Of a stretch of 37,411 bases of DNA, positions 8,462-15,885 are shown one piece after another. Made by a program: the position numbers and the translations under genes. The stretch is from positions 1-37,411 of the forward strand of contig CAZYJR010000039.1 in NCBI GenBank assembly GCA_964647905.1, in the 5' to 3' direction. The DNA is from CAZYJR01 sp964647905. Its GTDB lineage: Bacteria > Desulfobacterota > DSM-4660 > Desulfatiglandales > HGW-15. The notes below the pieces were generated by a model, which was not told the DNA's origin, searched no databases, and was given only the letters and a program-made list of their open reading frames with translations. Every line of letters begins with the position of its first letter. The stretch's first letter is position 1.

Positions 8462-8486
8462 CGGAGCGCCCCTGCGGATTGCTCCG
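8462..8486 (-). terminator. Weak hairpin after the glutamate-synthase-like gene
   Basis: A 6-bp inverted repeat, CGGAGC and GCTCCG, lies about 20 bases past the stop on the minus strand. It has a 13-base loop and is followed by TTCTCCC rather than a T tract. It may be a weak terminator only. Confidence 0.3.
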
Positions 8487-8506
8487 GGATCCGGGCGTAT
8501 GGTTGA

Positions 8507-10090
8507 TCATGCGTCGATCACGGCCAGCGCCTCTTCTCTATAGGCGTCCATGACATAGGGTATGCCGGTGACCTTGGCGCATTCCTCTGTCAGGGAGACC
8601 AGGTCCCTGCGGTTGATATACTCCACCTTCCAATTCCTGGAGCCCGCCATGAGCTGCTGGAGCCCCACCTTGATCTTGTCAACGGCGCTGTAGATGCCCA
8701 CCGCGCCCAGGGGCATCTTTTCGGCCTCGGCCCCGTACTTCTCCTTCAGCACTTCGTAGTCCATGAAGATTTCTTCCTTGGTCTCGCCGAAGCGGGCCAC
8801 GGTGCTCGGCAGGCCTCCCTCCTCGCCCCGGAGCCAGCGCTCGGTGTTCTTGCCCACCATGCCGGGGATCATGAGCGCGCGGCCCATGCAGACCGCTTTG
8901 CAGTAAGGTGCTCCCAGGGCCAGGGCCTTGAACACGTGGTCCTCGGAAGAGAATCCGCCGGCGAATGCGATATCCGGGACCCAGGCGCCCTTTTCGGCCA
9001 GGCGGCGGCAGAGAACAAAGGCCATGGAATGGAGGTAGACGGAGGGGATGCCCCATTCGCTCATCATCCTCCAGGGGCTCATGCCCGTCCCGCCGGGTGC
9101 GCCGTCAATGGTGAGGAGATCGATCTCGGCGTCGCTCGACCAGCGGATGGCCATGGCCAGCTCCCGCATGGGGTATGCCCCGGTCTTCAGGGTGATTCTC
9201 TTGGCCCCCAGGCCGCGGACCCGCTCGACCTCCTTCATGAACCCCTCCTGGTCGATGAACCCCAGCCTGGAGTGGCGTTCGAACTGCTTGAGAGGACCGG
9301 CCTTGAACGCGGCCTGGTAGGCCGGGACCTCCGGATCGGGCGTCACGATGTAGCCGCGGCGCTTGAGCTCCAGCGCCCTTTCCAGGCTGTTCACCTTGAT
9401 CTCCCCTCCGATGCACTTGGCGCCCTGACCCCACTTGAGTTCGATGGTCTCTACGCCCAGCTTGTCTATGACGTATTCCGCCACTCCCATGCGGGTGTCT
9501 TCCACGTTCATCTGGACCAGGATGTCGCCGTAGCCCTCGTGGTACCGTCGATATTCCCTCACGCGGCGGTCCATCTCCGGGCTCTTGGTGATCTTGCCGT
9601 TTGAGTCGAGCTCCAGGCCCGGGTCTATGCCGCAGACATTCTCCCCGCAGACCAGGCTGATACCGCTTATCGCGGCCCCTATTGCAAAGTGCTCCCAGTT
9701 CTTCCTGGCGATCTCCGTGCTTCCCAGGGCCCCGGTGAATATGGGGACCTTCATCTTGACCCCTTCTCCGGACCCGAACCGGGTCTCGGTGTCTACGGCA
9801 GGGAAGGTGGCCTGGTCGGGGTCCTCCGGTACGCCCTTCGCTCCAAGGGCGTAGCCCATGATGTTGAGGTGGGAGTAGTCCACCGGGTAGTCCTTGTCCG
9901 CCCCTGCGGTCACGCTCCCGAAGGGCGTGGGGTAGAGGAGTTCGCGGCCGCGGAAAGTGGCGCGGAACATGTCGCAGTTGCCTTTGCACCCATCGATGCA
10001 GCGGCTGCATAGGCCTGACTGCGGGGCAATGTCCCTGGAGCGGTTCCTGGTCTCCAGGGCGTCGTTCGAGTTGGGTCGCTGCAGGTTCAT
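8507..10090 (-). CDS. FMN-binding glutamate-synthase-like protein (GltB central/synthase domain only)
   Basis: This 527-residue protein corresponds to the FMN-dependent synthase domain of glutamate synthase large subunit. Typical stretches are ELKWGQGAKCIGGEIK, LLTIDGAPGGTGMSPW and DIAFAGGFSSEDHVFKALALGA. The N-terminal glutaminase domain and C-terminal GXGXG domain of full GltB are absent, and no gltD is nearby. A short N-terminal cysteine cluster, C28-x2-C31-x3-C35-x3-C39, could bind an iron-sulfur cluster. Its amino donor, electron donor and even substrate are therefore uncertain. The ATG at 10090 follows AAGGAGGT. The gene has its own promoter and a structured leader with a terminator, directly downstream of a GAF-ANTAR regulator gene, so antitermination control is likely. 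Confidence 0.88.
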   Translation of the reverse strand: MNLQRPNSNDALETRNRSRDIAPQSGLCSRCIDGCKGNCDMFRATFRGRELLYPTPFGSVTAGADKDYPVDYSHLNIMGYALGAKGVPEDPDQATFPAVDTETRFGSGEGVKMKVPIFTGALGSTEIARKNWEHFAIGAAISGISLVCGENVCGIDPGLELDSNGKITKSPEMDRRVREYRRYHEGYGDILVQMNVEDTRMGVAEYVIDKLGVETIELKWGQGAKCIGGEIKVNSLERALELKRRGYIVTPDPEVPAYQAAFKAGPLKQFERHSRLGFIDQEGFMKEVERVRGLGAKRITLKTGAYPMRELAMAIRWSSDAEIDLLTIDGAPGGTGMSPWRMMSEWGIPSVYLHSMAFVLCRRLAEKGAWVPDIAFAGGFSSEDHVFKALALGAPYCKAVCMGRALMIPGMVGKNTERWLRGEEGGLPSTVARFGETKEEIFMDYEVLKEKYGAEAEKMPLGAVGIYSAVDKIKVGLQQLMAGSRNWKVEYINRRDLVSLTEECAKVTGIPYVMDAYREEALAVIDA

Positions 10091-10218
10091 CAAACAATAC
10101 CTCCTTAGGGCGTGATTTGGACAAAAAAAGGCGTCTTCCCCGCGCAGGGGAAAAGACGCCTTTGTCTTCCGCCGGAACCGGCACCCCATCGTGCCCGGTT
10201 CATCGCCAGTAATTTCAG
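10091..10218 (-). ncRNA. Structured 5' leader, candidate ANTAR-responsive antiterminator
   Basis: The leader runs from about 10218 (predicted start) to the ATG at 10090, roughly 128 nt. Reading the minus strand: hairpin P1 at 10200-10176 is a 9-bp stem with one bulged G, closed by the hexaloop GATGGG. A 6-nt linker follows. Hairpin P2 at 10169-10150 pairs GAAGAC with GTCTTT around the hexaloop AAAGGC. P2 has A at loop position 1 and G at position 4, the known ANTAR recognition signature; P1 has the G4 but G instead of A at position 1. The 3' arm of P2 is also the 5' arm of the terminator at 10123-10160, so P2 and the terminator exclude each other. ANTAR control is inferred from this structure plus the adjacent GAF-ANTAR gene. 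Confidence 0.7.
10123..10160 (-). terminator. Intrinsic terminator within the leader of the glutamate-synthase-like gene
   Basis: On the minus strand GGCGTCTT-TT-CCCC pairs with GGGGAAGACGCC (one TT bulge, loop TGCGC), followed directly by seven T residues at 10129-10123. It lies between promoter and start codon, so it acts as an attenuator unless prevented by the overlapping P2 hairpin. Confidence 0.88.
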
Positions 10219-10225
10219 TCCGGTC

Positions 10226-10254
10226 CTTTTAGCCTTGCTAACGGCCTTTGTCAA
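10226..10254 (-). promoter_or_regulatory. Probable sigma70 promoter of the glutamate-synthase-like gene
   Basis: On the minus strand a perfect TTGACA (10249-10254) is separated by 17 bases from TAAAAG (10226-10231). It lies after the stop codon of the GAF-ANTAR gene, so the downstream gene can be transcribed independently of the asnB-to-ANTAR operon. Confidence 0.7.
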
Positions 10255-10270
10255 TGCCTTTTTGGCGGGG

Positions 10271-10978
10271 TCACAATTCTTCCGACAGGATGAGGGCCTC
10301 GGCTATCTGTTTCATGGACCTGCGGGTGTCCATGCTCCGCTTCTGAAGCCAGCGGTAGGCTTGATCTCCGGGAACGCCTTTTCTCAGGAGGATCTCCTTG
10401 GCCCGCTCCACCGATTTGCGTGTCTCCAGCTCCTCTTCGAGCTCGCGGTGACGACGGGCGAGCGATGCGCTGCGGATGGCCAGAGCGGTGAGATCGGCCA
10501 CGGCTCTCACCTGGCTGACCTCGGTGCCGGTGAACTCCCGGGCCTTTGAGGTGAAGCCGTTCAGGACGCCTATTACCGCATCGTCCCCCGCCTGGAGGGG
10601 CACGCTCAGGAGAGAGACAAGGCCCAGCCTGCGGGCCAGGGCCTTGTCCTTGAATCTGGGTTCCTTGAGTACATCCGGTATGCTGAGGGTTTGGTTGTGG
10701 GTGGCTACGAAGCCCGCCACCCCCTCGACCCGGCCCAGGGACCTAGGGGCGGCGTATTCCGGGTCAAGGGATTGGGTGGCCTTCAGCCTGATCCGCTTCG
10801 GGGTGACGGTCTCGTCGATCAACCAGATCGAGCAGATCTCGAACCCCATGACCCGGGCGGTCACCGAGACCACGCGGTCGAGTATCTCCTCCAGGGGCTT
10901 TTCCGCGGCGATCACCCGGGTTATGTCCGTGATCGCCCCTATGTACCTTGTGTGGGTCTCCTGGTCTATGGGTTCCAT
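10271..10978 (-). CDS. GAF-ANTAR RNA-binding antitermination regulator
   Basis: This 235-residue protein has a GAF sensor domain (about residues 20-165: EEILDRVVSVTARVMGFEICSIWL, then SLLSVPLQAGDDAVIGVLNGF). A C-terminal ANTAR domain follows (about 172-228: LETRKSVERAKEILLRKGV, QAYRWLQKRSMDTRRSMKQI). ANTAR domains bind paired RNA hairpins with hexanucleotide loops and prevent formation of an overlapping terminator. There is no receiver domain, so signalling should come through a ligand or redox cue sensed by the GAF domain. The ATG at 10978 is preferred over a TTG at 11026 that would overlap the preceding gene; its Shine-Dalgarno is weak. It is the last gene of an asnB-led minus-strand run and directly precedes a leader with matching hairpins. 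Confidence 0.92.
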   Translation of the reverse strand: MEPIDQETHTRYIGAITDITRVIAAEKPLEEILDRVVSVTARVMGFEICSIWLIDETVTPKRIRLKATQSLDPEYAAPRSLGRVEGVAGFVATHNQTLSIPDVLKEPRFKDKALARRLGLVSLLSVPLQAGDDAVIGVLNGFTSKAREFTGTEVSQVRAVADLTALAIRSASLARRHRELEEELETRKSVERAKEILLRKGVPGDQAYRWLQKRSMDTRRSMKQIAEALILSEEL

Positions 10979-11003
10979 GTCCGGACACGGCCGCTCCCGG
11001 GAC

Positions 11004-11543
11004 TCACTTCCGCCACTCCTTGGCAAAGGTCTCGGCTACCCGGTCCACCTGGGAGGCGTCGATCTTGAGAGCCTTGGCCACCTCCTGGTAGAGTGCCTTG
11101 CGGTCCTTGTTCTCCGCCTCCACCAGGGCGTTGAGGTCCCGCTTTTCCTTCAGCCCCAGGTCGCCGTACCCCTTTATGGAGACGTAGCCGTCCCTGCCCT
11201 CCTCCAGCAGGCCCTGGTCATAGAAGGGCTTCATCTGCCGGTAACGGCCCTTCATCCGATCCTTGAGCGCGCGTATGGTGGGGTTCGAGACCTCTGTTAC
11301 ATCCTGGGCGTGGGCCGCGGGCGGGGACAGGCACAGCCTCAGCCGCCGGGTAAGAGACCCCTGGTCTCCCTTGGTCTCCGGCGCAGCGTCCTTGCCTTCC
11401 CTCCCGCGGATGTCGTCCACTATCTCCTCGGCCACGGCCTCCACCTTTTCCGCCGGGAAGTAGATGTTGATGGTGACGCAAGCGAAAATCGCCGAGGCGA
11501 ACAAGACACTTCCTAGAAAGAGAGACCTGGAAAGGGATTTCAT
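11004..11543 (-). CDS. DUF1318 (YdbL-like) lipoprotein with YnbE-like N-terminal segment
   Basis: The 179-residue protein begins with a hydrophobic signal sequence and a plausible lipobox ending IFAC (lipidated Cys22). The following segment, CVTINIYFPAEKVEAVAEEI, resembles in position and pattern the short lipoprotein YnbE. The C-terminal part (about 90-179) is the DUF1318/YdbL domain: NPTIRALKDRMKGRYRQ, GLLEEGRDGYVSIKG and NALVEAENKDRKALYQEVA. In E. coli YnbE, YdbL and YdbH work together in an envelope bridge thought to move phospholipid. Here the two small partners seem to be one polypeptide, encoded 40 bases after the YdbH-like gene. The start at 11543 follows GGAGG; an ATG four codons earlier is less well placed. 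The YnbE homology is my inference. Confidence 0.8.
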   Translation of the reverse strand: MKSLSRSLFLGSVLFASAIFACVTINIYFPAEKVEAVAEEIVDDIRGREGKDAAPETKGDQGSLTRRLRLCLSPPAAHAQDVTEVSNPTIRALKDRMKGRYRQMKPFYDQGLLEEGRDGYVSIKGYGDLGLKEKRDLNALVEAENKDRKALYQEVAKALKIDASQVDRVAETFAKEWRK

Positions 11544-11583
11544 TTGATCCTCCATGAAGCGGGGCCTCCCGCCCGGATAAGGC

Positions 11584-14500
11584 CTACTTTATCACCGGGC
11601 CGCCTTGGGAGGAGGTCACCCTCTGGATGCGTTTGACCATGTCCTTGAAACTGATGCGGTTGTCAGGGTTCTGATTTACAACATTCACTCCGGAAAAACC
11701 ACTCCTTTTTACCAGGAACTCCTTGCCGCCTTCGTGTATGGTTCCGTTTATTCGGAATATATCGTTTTCGAGCGACGCCCGGATCCCGATCTTCTCATAA
11801 GGGAACTCCTTGAAAAGCGAGGCGAATATTCCGGCCATCCCGGCGAAGGGGCTCCCGCCCCCGCCTATGCGGGATATGTTGTCAACGGCCCTCACACTGA
11901 TCCTCTGTTCCACTCCCTCGGCGGCCTCCGTTTCCAGGAGGAGCTCGAATCTCTGGGGCTGGCCGTAGGCGAACTCCAGGTCCCGGGCCCACCCACTGAG
12001 CATCCCCTTGACCAGGCCGAAGGAGGTGCCCGAGGTCATCATCTCCAGGTCCAGGTCTTCCCAGCGGGCGTCCAGGCGGAGGGCCGGGGCCCTGGAAAAG
12101 ACGCCGGAGGCGGAGATGTCGGATACCGTCACCCGCCCTCCGAAGACCTGCGCCTCCAAGGAGCCTCCGGTGCCGAGCCCGCCCCTGCTGTAAATGACAG
12201 GGTCGAGTAGCCCTTCCACTGCGCCCTCAGGCGAGCCCGGCCAGATGCGGGAGAGGATCGGCCGGAGCTCCACCCGCTCGAGCGTCAGGCCGGTCTCCGC
12301 CCGGGGCCCTCGACCGGCCGGAAACTCCAGGTTCAATGGGCCCAGGCGAGCCTTTCCGCCGGGGATGAGAATGGCGACCGGGTGAGGTACACGCAGGCGG
12401 TTGGTACCGGCCTCCAGCAATAGGGAAAGTCCCTGGACGGGCAGCAGGGGGATCTCGAGGGCCTCCACCGACAGGCCGCCTTCCGCGCTTCTCCCCTCGG
12501 TCCCCTCAGCCCCGTTGGCTGCGTATGCGAAGGGGAGGGAGAGCTCCACCCCGCTCACGGCCGCCTGTGGTTCATCCAATCGGACTCCGGCGTCGGCCAG
12601 TTCCACGCGGCCTTCCACCTCCAGGCCTTCCGGGTTGAAGGAAATCCGGGCCTTCGAGGATGCGCGGCCCCGGACCCGGAGCCGGCCGAGCAGGGGGAGA
12701 TCCATGCGAAGGGGCTCGGCAACAAACAACTTGAAGGCCGGGGCGGGATCGAACGGCGGCACCTCCACCAGTAGCTCGGCCGCCGGGTTCTCGGGCAGGC
12801 CTCGGACCCGGCCCGAGGCCCCGGCCGAGAAGATCCCCTCCAGGGCCATATCCAGGGATTCCACGTTCACCCCCCGGGCGACCGGGATTCCGCCTGTTGC
12901 ATCAATCCCGGCGGAGAGCGGGTGTTTTCCCATATCAACGTAGAACTTCCCGGCCAGCATCTCGCCCGCACCCAATCGCACACCGGCCCGGCATATCCAG
13001 TCCATTGAATCGAGGTCCAGGCCCCCGGAGAGTTCGGCTGACAGGGAAAGCCCCTCGCCGAAGGCCTCGAGCGCCGGGTTCTCAAAGGAGGCGTCTTCCA
13101 AGCCTATGCCGGCTTTCACATCCAGGAGGCCCGCCTCATTGATCTCCAACTCTGCCCGGACCCGATCCCCGGCCCGAAGCCCCCAGCCCTCCAAGGGGAG
13201 CCCCGTGCCGGAGAGGAGGGGAACGAGGCCGGTCTCCTCTCCCTTGACTGAGACTTTGATCAGGCCCGGCCGGCCCTCGGCGGCCGCCCTTACCGGGCCC
13301 AGTCCGGCCGCCTGCATGGTGATCTCCGGCAGGCTGAATGCCCGGGCGACCGGGCGGATTGTGCCTCCGGCCGCCCGTACCTCGAGGCCTTCCAGGGGGA
13401 GCCGGTTCTCCTTCTCCCCGATGGAGATTGAGGGGATGCTGAGATCCAGGCGGGCAAGGCCGAGCTCATGCATATCGCCCTCGAGCCCCAAGGTCAGCTC
13501 CGAGGGCTCGGTCTTGAAGCCCCGGGCGCCGAGCTCCAGCCCCTCGGCCCTTATATCCGCCGAGACCGCCGGGTCGGGCCAGGTCCCTCTCAGGCCTGCC
13601 GTGCCGGAGAGAGTGGCCTCGGCCCTGATCGATTCGTTTTCAAAGGCCGCGGGGTTCTCAAGGAATTCCAGATCGAGGTCCGGGTGGAGCCTGAGGCGGC
13701 CTCCCTTGTCCACGCCCGCCCTCATGCCGCCGGAGACCGATACCGGACCGCTGAACCGGACGGGTCCGAGCGCGGCCCGCCATTCGCTTGGGAGCATGGG
13801 GATCCAGCGGGCCGGGTGGATCCTGGAGCGGATGGAAGAGAAAGTCATCTCCGGCTCGTCCCCCCATTTCGCCAGGAGATCCCCCCGGAGGGAGAGCTCC
13901 TCCCCGCCCGCCCTCCCCGTCAGGCCCAGAGGGCCTTGCGCGCGCGGCCCTTGGCCCAGTTCCAGGCGACCCTCCCAGGTCAGGCGGGCCTGGGCCGGTC
14001 CGGGGAGGGAATCCGAGCCCGCCGGCTCTATCCTCGGCGCCACTATGTCCAGCCCTTCTACTTCCAAGAGTTCTTGCCCGGGATGGAGGCGCGCCCGCGC
14101 GTAAATGGAGACGCCGCTCACATCCGCCATCGGGGTCTTGAAGCGGCCTCCCCTGGCTGACAGCTCACCCACCACCTGCCCGGCTCTTACTCCGCCCGTG
14201 GAACCGGCGGAGGGACGGAGGTCCATCTCCATTTCCTCAACCACCAGCCGGCCGCCGGGAAGCGAAGCCGAGAGCCTTGCCGGCCCCAGGGCCACCTCTT
14301 CCACCCGCACCTCATGGAAGAGGAGCCACCGGGCGAGCCCGGCCGCCAGCCGGGCGGGCGCCGAGGCCGGAGAACGGGATCCTTTCCGTAGCAACCCCTG
14401 GGGCGCTCCCTCCAGCTCCAGGTCCAGCCCCCTTGCCGCCGCCCTGCGGACCACAAGGGTCCTTTCCCCGAAGCCCCCCTCAAAGGCCAGCTCCAGGTCC

Positions 14501-14772
14501 AAGGACCCCAGCTCGGCATTCAGCCGGGAACCGCCCGCTTGTCTGGTACTGGCGGCTATACCGCTCGCCTTCACTCTCAAGGGGTCGGTGTCCCAATCCA
14601 GGAGCCCGATTTCGGTCTCCAGCCCGGTAAGAGTGCCGAGAGAGCCCTCCACAAAGGGTTTTACGAGACCGGGGTCCCTGGCGACCGTGAACACGGCCGC
14701 CCCCAGGAGAAGCAGGACAAAGAGGACCGCCCCTGCCGCAAAAAACAGGATCCTGCGGCCTGTCGCCCTCAT
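11584..14772 (-). CDS. ydbH: YdbH/AsmA-like intermembrane transport protein
   Basis: This 1062-residue protein starts with a single N-terminal membrane anchor (about residues 7-28). A very long region with alternating hydrophobic beta-strand character follows, as expected of AsmA-superfamily groove proteins that span the periplasm. The C-terminal end (FPYEKIGIRASLENDIFRINGTIHEGG and the SFKDMVKRIQRV tail) resembles the YdbH C-terminus, and the downstream DUF1318/YnbE-like gene strongly supports YdbH over TamB or AsmA. It is somewhat longer than E. coli YdbH (about 880). Its ATG overlaps the upstream aminopeptidase stop by four bases, so translation is coupled. The likely role is phospholipid movement between inner and outer membranes, inferred from E. 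coli. Confidence 0.8.
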   Translation of the reverse strand: MRATGRRILFFAAGAVLFVLLLLGAAVFTVARDPGLVKPFVEGSLGTLTGLETEIGLLDWDTDPLRVKASGIAASTRQAGGSRLNAELGSLDLELAFEGGFGERTLVVRRAAARGLDLELEGAPQGLLRKGSRSPASAPARLAAGLARWLLFHEVRVEEVALGPARLSASLPGGRLVVEEMEMDLRPSAGSTGGVRAGQVVGELSARGGRFKTPMADVSGVSIYARARLHPGQELLEVEGLDIVAPRIEPAGSDSLPGPAQARLTWEGRLELGQGPRAQGPLGLTGRAGGEELSLRGDLLAKWGDEPEMTFSSIRSRIHPARWIPMLPSEWRAALGPVRFSGPVSVSGGMRAGVDKGGRLRLHPDLDLEFLENPAAFENESIRAEATLSGTAGLRGTWPDPAVSADIRAEGLELGARGFKTEPSELTLGLEGDMHELGLARLDLSIPSISIGEKENRLPLEGLEVRAAGGTIRPVARAFSLPEITMQAAGLGPVRAAAEGRPGLIKVSVKGEETGLVPLLSGTGLPLEGWGLRAGDRVRAELEINEAGLLDVKAGIGLEDASFENPALEAFGEGLSLSAELSGGLDLDSMDWICRAGVRLGAGEMLAGKFYVDMGKHPLSAGIDATGGIPVARGVNVESLDMALEGIFSAGASGRVRGLPENPAAELLVEVPPFDPAPAFKLFVAEPLRMDLPLLGRLRVRGRASSKARISFNPEGLEVEGRVELADAGVRLDEPQAAVSGVELSLPFAYAANGAEGTEGRSAEGGLSVEALEIPLLPVQGLSLLLEAGTNRLRVPHPVAILIPGGKARLGPLNLEFPAGRGPRAETGLTLERVELRPILSRIWPGSPEGAVEGLLDPVIYSRGGLGTGGSLEAQVFGGRVTVSDISASGVFSRAPALRLDARWEDLDLEMMTSGTSFGLVKGMLSGWARDLEFAYGQPQRFELLLETEAAEGVEQRISVRAVDNISRIGGGGSPFAGMAGIFASLFKEFPYEKIGIRASLENDIFRINGTIHEGGKEFLVKRSGFSGVNVVNQNPDNRISFKDMVKRIQRVTSSQGGPVIK

Positions 14773-15863
14773 GAGAGCCAGGCCTCCGCCCCGCGGACGG
14801 GGTCGGCCCCGGTCCGGGCAAGGTAGCGGAAAACGACCAGCGCCTCCCGCAGGTCGCCCCGGCAGGCTTCGACAACCGAGTCCAGGAGGTTGAAACGGCG
14901 GTGGTAAAGGGCCAGACCCAGGAGGGACGCATTATTCAGACCCTCGGCCGCAAACCCCGAGTATGTGCCTGTCTCCATGGAGGTTTGGGGAGATCGGAAC
15001 GCTGCGGCGGCCTCGGAGAATACCACCTCCCTGCGGATCAGCTTTTCCTCGCGGGTCAAGGGCCCGCTGTAGAGCCGCCGGAGCTTGACCACCAGCTCGT
15101 CGATGAAGCCGGAAAAACGTTTCTGGTCGCGGAGTGCTGCCCGCGCGGCGCGTGCCTCGGGGGAGTCGCGGCCTGAGACCTCCTCCATGAAGGCGACCGT
15201 GCCGTGCTTTCCCACCAAGTTGGCCAGGGTCTCGTTGAACTCGGGGCGGCTCTTTACATAGATGGTGGCGTGGGTCATCTCGTGGAGCACGGTGTCCACC
15301 AGTTGGAAGTCCTCTCTTTTCAAGAGGTTCCTGGGTATCGGGTCCTTGAACCAGCCAAGGGTGCTGTAGGCCCCGGCGGCCCAGATCACCACGTCAAGCC
15401 CCTCCCGCTCCAGCTCCCTTTTCTTGGCCATGGCCCTTTCCAGGTCAAAGAACCCGAGATAGGGCATGCGCCCCACTACCGGGAACCACCAGGTGACCCG
15501 CTCGAGCTCGGTCTTGGGCGCCGCTGATATGGTGTATATCGGGGCCCTGGAGACAGCGGCGTCCACTGCCTGATAGCTCTCGGTTCGGACCAGGCCCAGC
15601 CGGTCCTCGCCGAAGGCCTTGACCCTGCCCACCAGGCGGAGTGCCTCCTTTTCCTCAAGGGTCAGCAACGGCCCTCTCAGGGCCTCGTCCGCCGGTATGG
15701 AACGGCCGAGGCTCCTTAGCTGGCCCAGGGCGAGGTGCAGCAAATAGGGGGTCGAGCAGCCCGAGAAGAGAGGGGCGCCCAGCGCTAAGAGAAGGGCGAG
15801 AAACGCCGTTGACCGCCTGGTAGGCCTTGTAATCCATTTGTGCGGGGGTTTCCTGAAGTCCAA
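14769..15863 (-). CDS. Predicted aminopeptidase lipoprotein (COG4324 family)
   Basis: The 364-residue protein has a hydrophobic leader ending in LFSGCSTP, a good lipobox. A zinc-binding HEMTHATIYV motif (H194, E195, H198) is followed by a conserved NETLANLVGKHGT stretch typical of the predicted aminopeptidase family PF10023. The family is annotated as peptidase mainly from the motif. The only start before the signal sequence is the TTG at 15863, 22 bases after the asnB stop, and no better ATG or GTG is in frame, so the start is uncertain. It sits between asnB and ydbH in a tight operon, which does not explain its role. Confidence 0.82.
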   Translation of the reverse strand: MDFRKPPHKWITRPTRRSTAFLALLLALGAPLFSGCSTPYLLHLALGQLRSLGRSIPADEALRGPLLTLEEKEALRLVGRVKAFGEDRLGLVRTESYQAVDAAVSRAPIYTISAAPKTELERVTWWFPVVGRMPYLGFFDLERAMAKKRELEREGLDVVIWAAGAYSTLGWFKDPIPRNLLKREDFQLVDTVLHEMTHATIYVKSRPEFNETLANLVGKHGTVAFMEEVSGRDSPEARAARAALRDQKRFSGFIDELVVKLRRLYSGPLTREEKLIRREVVFSEAAAAFRSPQTSMETGTYSGFAAEGLNNASLLGLALYHRRFNLLDSVVEACRGDLREALVVFRYLARTGADPVRGAEAWLS

Positions 15864-15885
15864 CAGGGCCTTTCTCCGAGGGCCG

